From Alphaproteobacteria bacterium (GTDB taxonomy: Bacteria; Pseudomonadota; Alphaproteobacteria; Micavibrionales; UBA2020), in contig JAQSWE010000120.1 in the NCBI GenBank assembly GCA_029266795.1, positions 1 through 7,472 on the forward strand: 7,472 nt of DNA, read 5' to 3'. A program made the position numbers and the translations under genes. The notes beneath the pieces were generated by a model that worked only from the letters and a program-made list of their open reading frames with translations, had not been told where the DNA came from and made no database searches. Shown in pieces: positions 6,468 through 7,472 of the stretch (the first letter of the stretch is position 1; the number at the start of each line of letters is the position of its first letter).

Positions 6468-6472
6468 AGGAG
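6468..6472 (+). promoter_or_regulatory. Ribosome binding site of the vWA gene
   Basis: AGGAG within GAGGAGA, 8 bases before the ATG at 6481. It is the strongest Shine-Dalgarno sequence in the window and fixes the start of this gene. Confidence 0.8.
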
Positions 6473-6480
6473 ATCAGACT

Positions 6481-7425
6481 ATGGGATACGGCAGATGGGA
6501 CAACAACGACTGGGACAAGCACGCAACCAGCACGCGCGGCAAGAGCACCAGCCAGATTTTCAACCAGTCGAGCATCAAGCAGTCGATGGACCCGCGCGGC
6601 ATCGCGGTGCGTGAATCGCGGGATTCAGTCAAGAACCCGAATTCGACGCCGATCATCCTCGCGCTCGACGTCACGGGCTCGATGGGCGTTATTGCCGACC
6701 GCATGGCGCGCGAAGGCCTCGGCACGCTGGTCGAGGCGATCATCGACCGCCAGCCGGTTTCCGATCCGCATATCATGGTGATGGGCGTGGGTGATGCTTA
6801 CTTTGATCGCGCGCCCCTGCAGGCGTCGCAGTTCGAGGCCGATATCCGCATCGCCGAACAGCTGAAAGACATCTATTTGGAAAAAGGCGGCGGCGGCAAC
6901 CATTTCGAAAGCTATAACCTGCCCTGGTATTTCGCGACGACCAAGACCGATATCGACAGCGTGAAACGCGGCAAGAAAGGCATCATCTTCACCTTCGGCG
7001 ACGAAGAATGCCCGGCCGTGCTGGAGGCGAAACACATCAAGAAATTCCTCGGCGACGATGTGCCGGCGGATATCAGCACGAAAGACCTGCTGAAAATGGT
7101 GTCGGCGAAATACGACGTCTATCATGTGGTCGTCGAGCAGGGCAACCACGCCCTCAGCCACAAAAAAGAGGTCTATGACAGCTGGAACAAGGTCCTGCCG
7201 CCCGAGCGCATCATCGCGCTGAAGGACTACAACAAGCTCTCGGAAGTCCTCGTCTCCGTGCTTGAGGTCCATAACGGCAAGGAACCGGCAGATGTCGTGA
7301 AAAGCTGGCAGGGCCCGACGGCGAAAGTGGTGGAAGACGCAATTTCCCACATGAAGCCCGGCATCGCGAATAACAACAACGTGCCGCTGCCGCCGAAGAG
7401 CCTCAAACTGAAGCTCAAACCCTAA
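6481..7425 (+). CDS. vWA (MIDAS) domain protein
   Basis: A 314-residue protein with no signal peptide or membrane segment, so cytosolic. Residues about 56-270 form a von Willebrand factor A fold: strand 'TPIILALDVTGSMG' holds the metal-ion-dependent adhesion site as D63-x-T65-x-S67 (Thr in place of the usual first Ser); the metal loop is probably 'EKGGGGNHFES' (135-144), and 'IIFTFGDEEC' (D174) fits the third MIDAS position. Alternating hydrophobic strands follow ('YDVYHVVVEQ', 'RIIALKDY', 'LSEVLVSVLEV'). The N-terminus 'MGYGRWDNNDW' and 'RESRDS.KNPNSTPII' recall a conserved family of standalone bacterial vWA proteins of unknown role. The tail is Asn- then Lys/Pro-rich. vWA proteins of this sort usually assemble with a partner, often a MoxR-type AAA ATPase; none is in the window, though downstream sequence is missing. 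It has its own strong ribosome binding site and repeat-bearing promoter. Confidence 0.88.
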   Translation: MGYGRWDNNDWDKHATSTRGKSTSQIFNQSSIKQSMDPRGIAVRESRDSVKNPNSTPIILALDVTGSMGVIADRMAREGLGTLVEAIIDRQPVSDPHIMVMGVGDAYFDRAPLQASQFEADIRIAEQLKDIYLEKGGGGNHFESYNLPWYFATTKTDIDSVKRGKKGIIFTFGDEECPAVLEAKHIKKFLGDDVPADISTKDLLKMVSAKYDVYHVVVEQGNHALSHKKEVYDSWNKVLPPERIIALKDYNKLSEVLVSVLEVHNGKEPADVVKSWQGPTAKVVEDAISHMKPGIANNNNVPLPPKSLKLKLKP

Positions 7426-7454
7426 CTACAAAATTCACTTACACAGTAATCCCG

Positions 7455-7472
7455 CCTGCTTGATACCGCAGG
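7455..7472. terminator. Hairpin at window edge, possible terminator of the vWA gene
   Basis: CCTGC-TTGATACC-GCAGG can form a 5-bp stem with an 8-base loop, 29 bases after the vWA stop. The sequence ends exactly at the stem, so a longer stem or T-tract cannot be checked. Confidence 0.25.

Noticed and set aside
6625..7350. Minus-strand open frame of 241 codons opposite the vWA gene
   Set aside because: It is antisense to a gene with a strong ribosome binding site and MIDAS motif; its composition is shadow-like.

Overview
The window reads as a compact chromosomal segment from a moderately GC-rich proteobacterium. An alphaproteobacterium fits best, judging from GC-biased codon use, the PhoB-like regulator and hybrid-kinase architecture, and promoters placed right at start codons. 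No rRNA, tRNA or phylogenetic marker is present, so this placement is an inference. No insertion sequences, CRISPR arrays or tRNAs were seen.

Layout. Positions 1-1766 hold a leftward two-gene unit: a small class I SAM-dependent methyltransferase-like protein, followed by an ATGA stop/start overlap into an amino-acid adenylation (NRPS/DltA-like) enzyme that runs off the left edge. Together they look like the start of a small specialised-metabolite or amino-acyl-activation operon. A divergent control region (1767-1973), rich in TTCC/GGAA dyads, separates them from a rightward two-component pair (1974-4770). That pair is an OmpR/PhoB-type response regulator and, overlapping it by 8 bases with a TTG start, a membrane hybrid histidine kinase (TM - HisKA - HATPase - REC - HPt). 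The four phosphotransfer residues needed for an internal His-Asp-His relay ending on the regulator are all visible.

Positions 4856-6277 carry two tandem SGNH/GDSL-hydrolase paralogues. The first has a signal peptide. The second lacks one, and an in-frame stop just upstream rules out a longer version. Each has its own sigma70-like promoter with a 17-bp spacer, and in both the -10 box ends only 5-7 bases before the ATG with no Shine-Dalgarno sequence. Both mRNAs are therefore predicted to be leaderless.

The last gene (6481-7425) is a vWA/MIDAS-domain protein with a strong ribosome binding site. Its upstream region carries an 11-bp direct repeat at 22-bp spacing over a promoter-like element, plus an inverted partial third copy, which looks like an operator. 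The most unusual features are the exported/cytosolic SGNH pair with leaderless promoters, the repeat-bearing control region of the vWA gene, the dyad-rich divergent region, and the Asp-to-Asn change in the acidic pocket of the response regulator.
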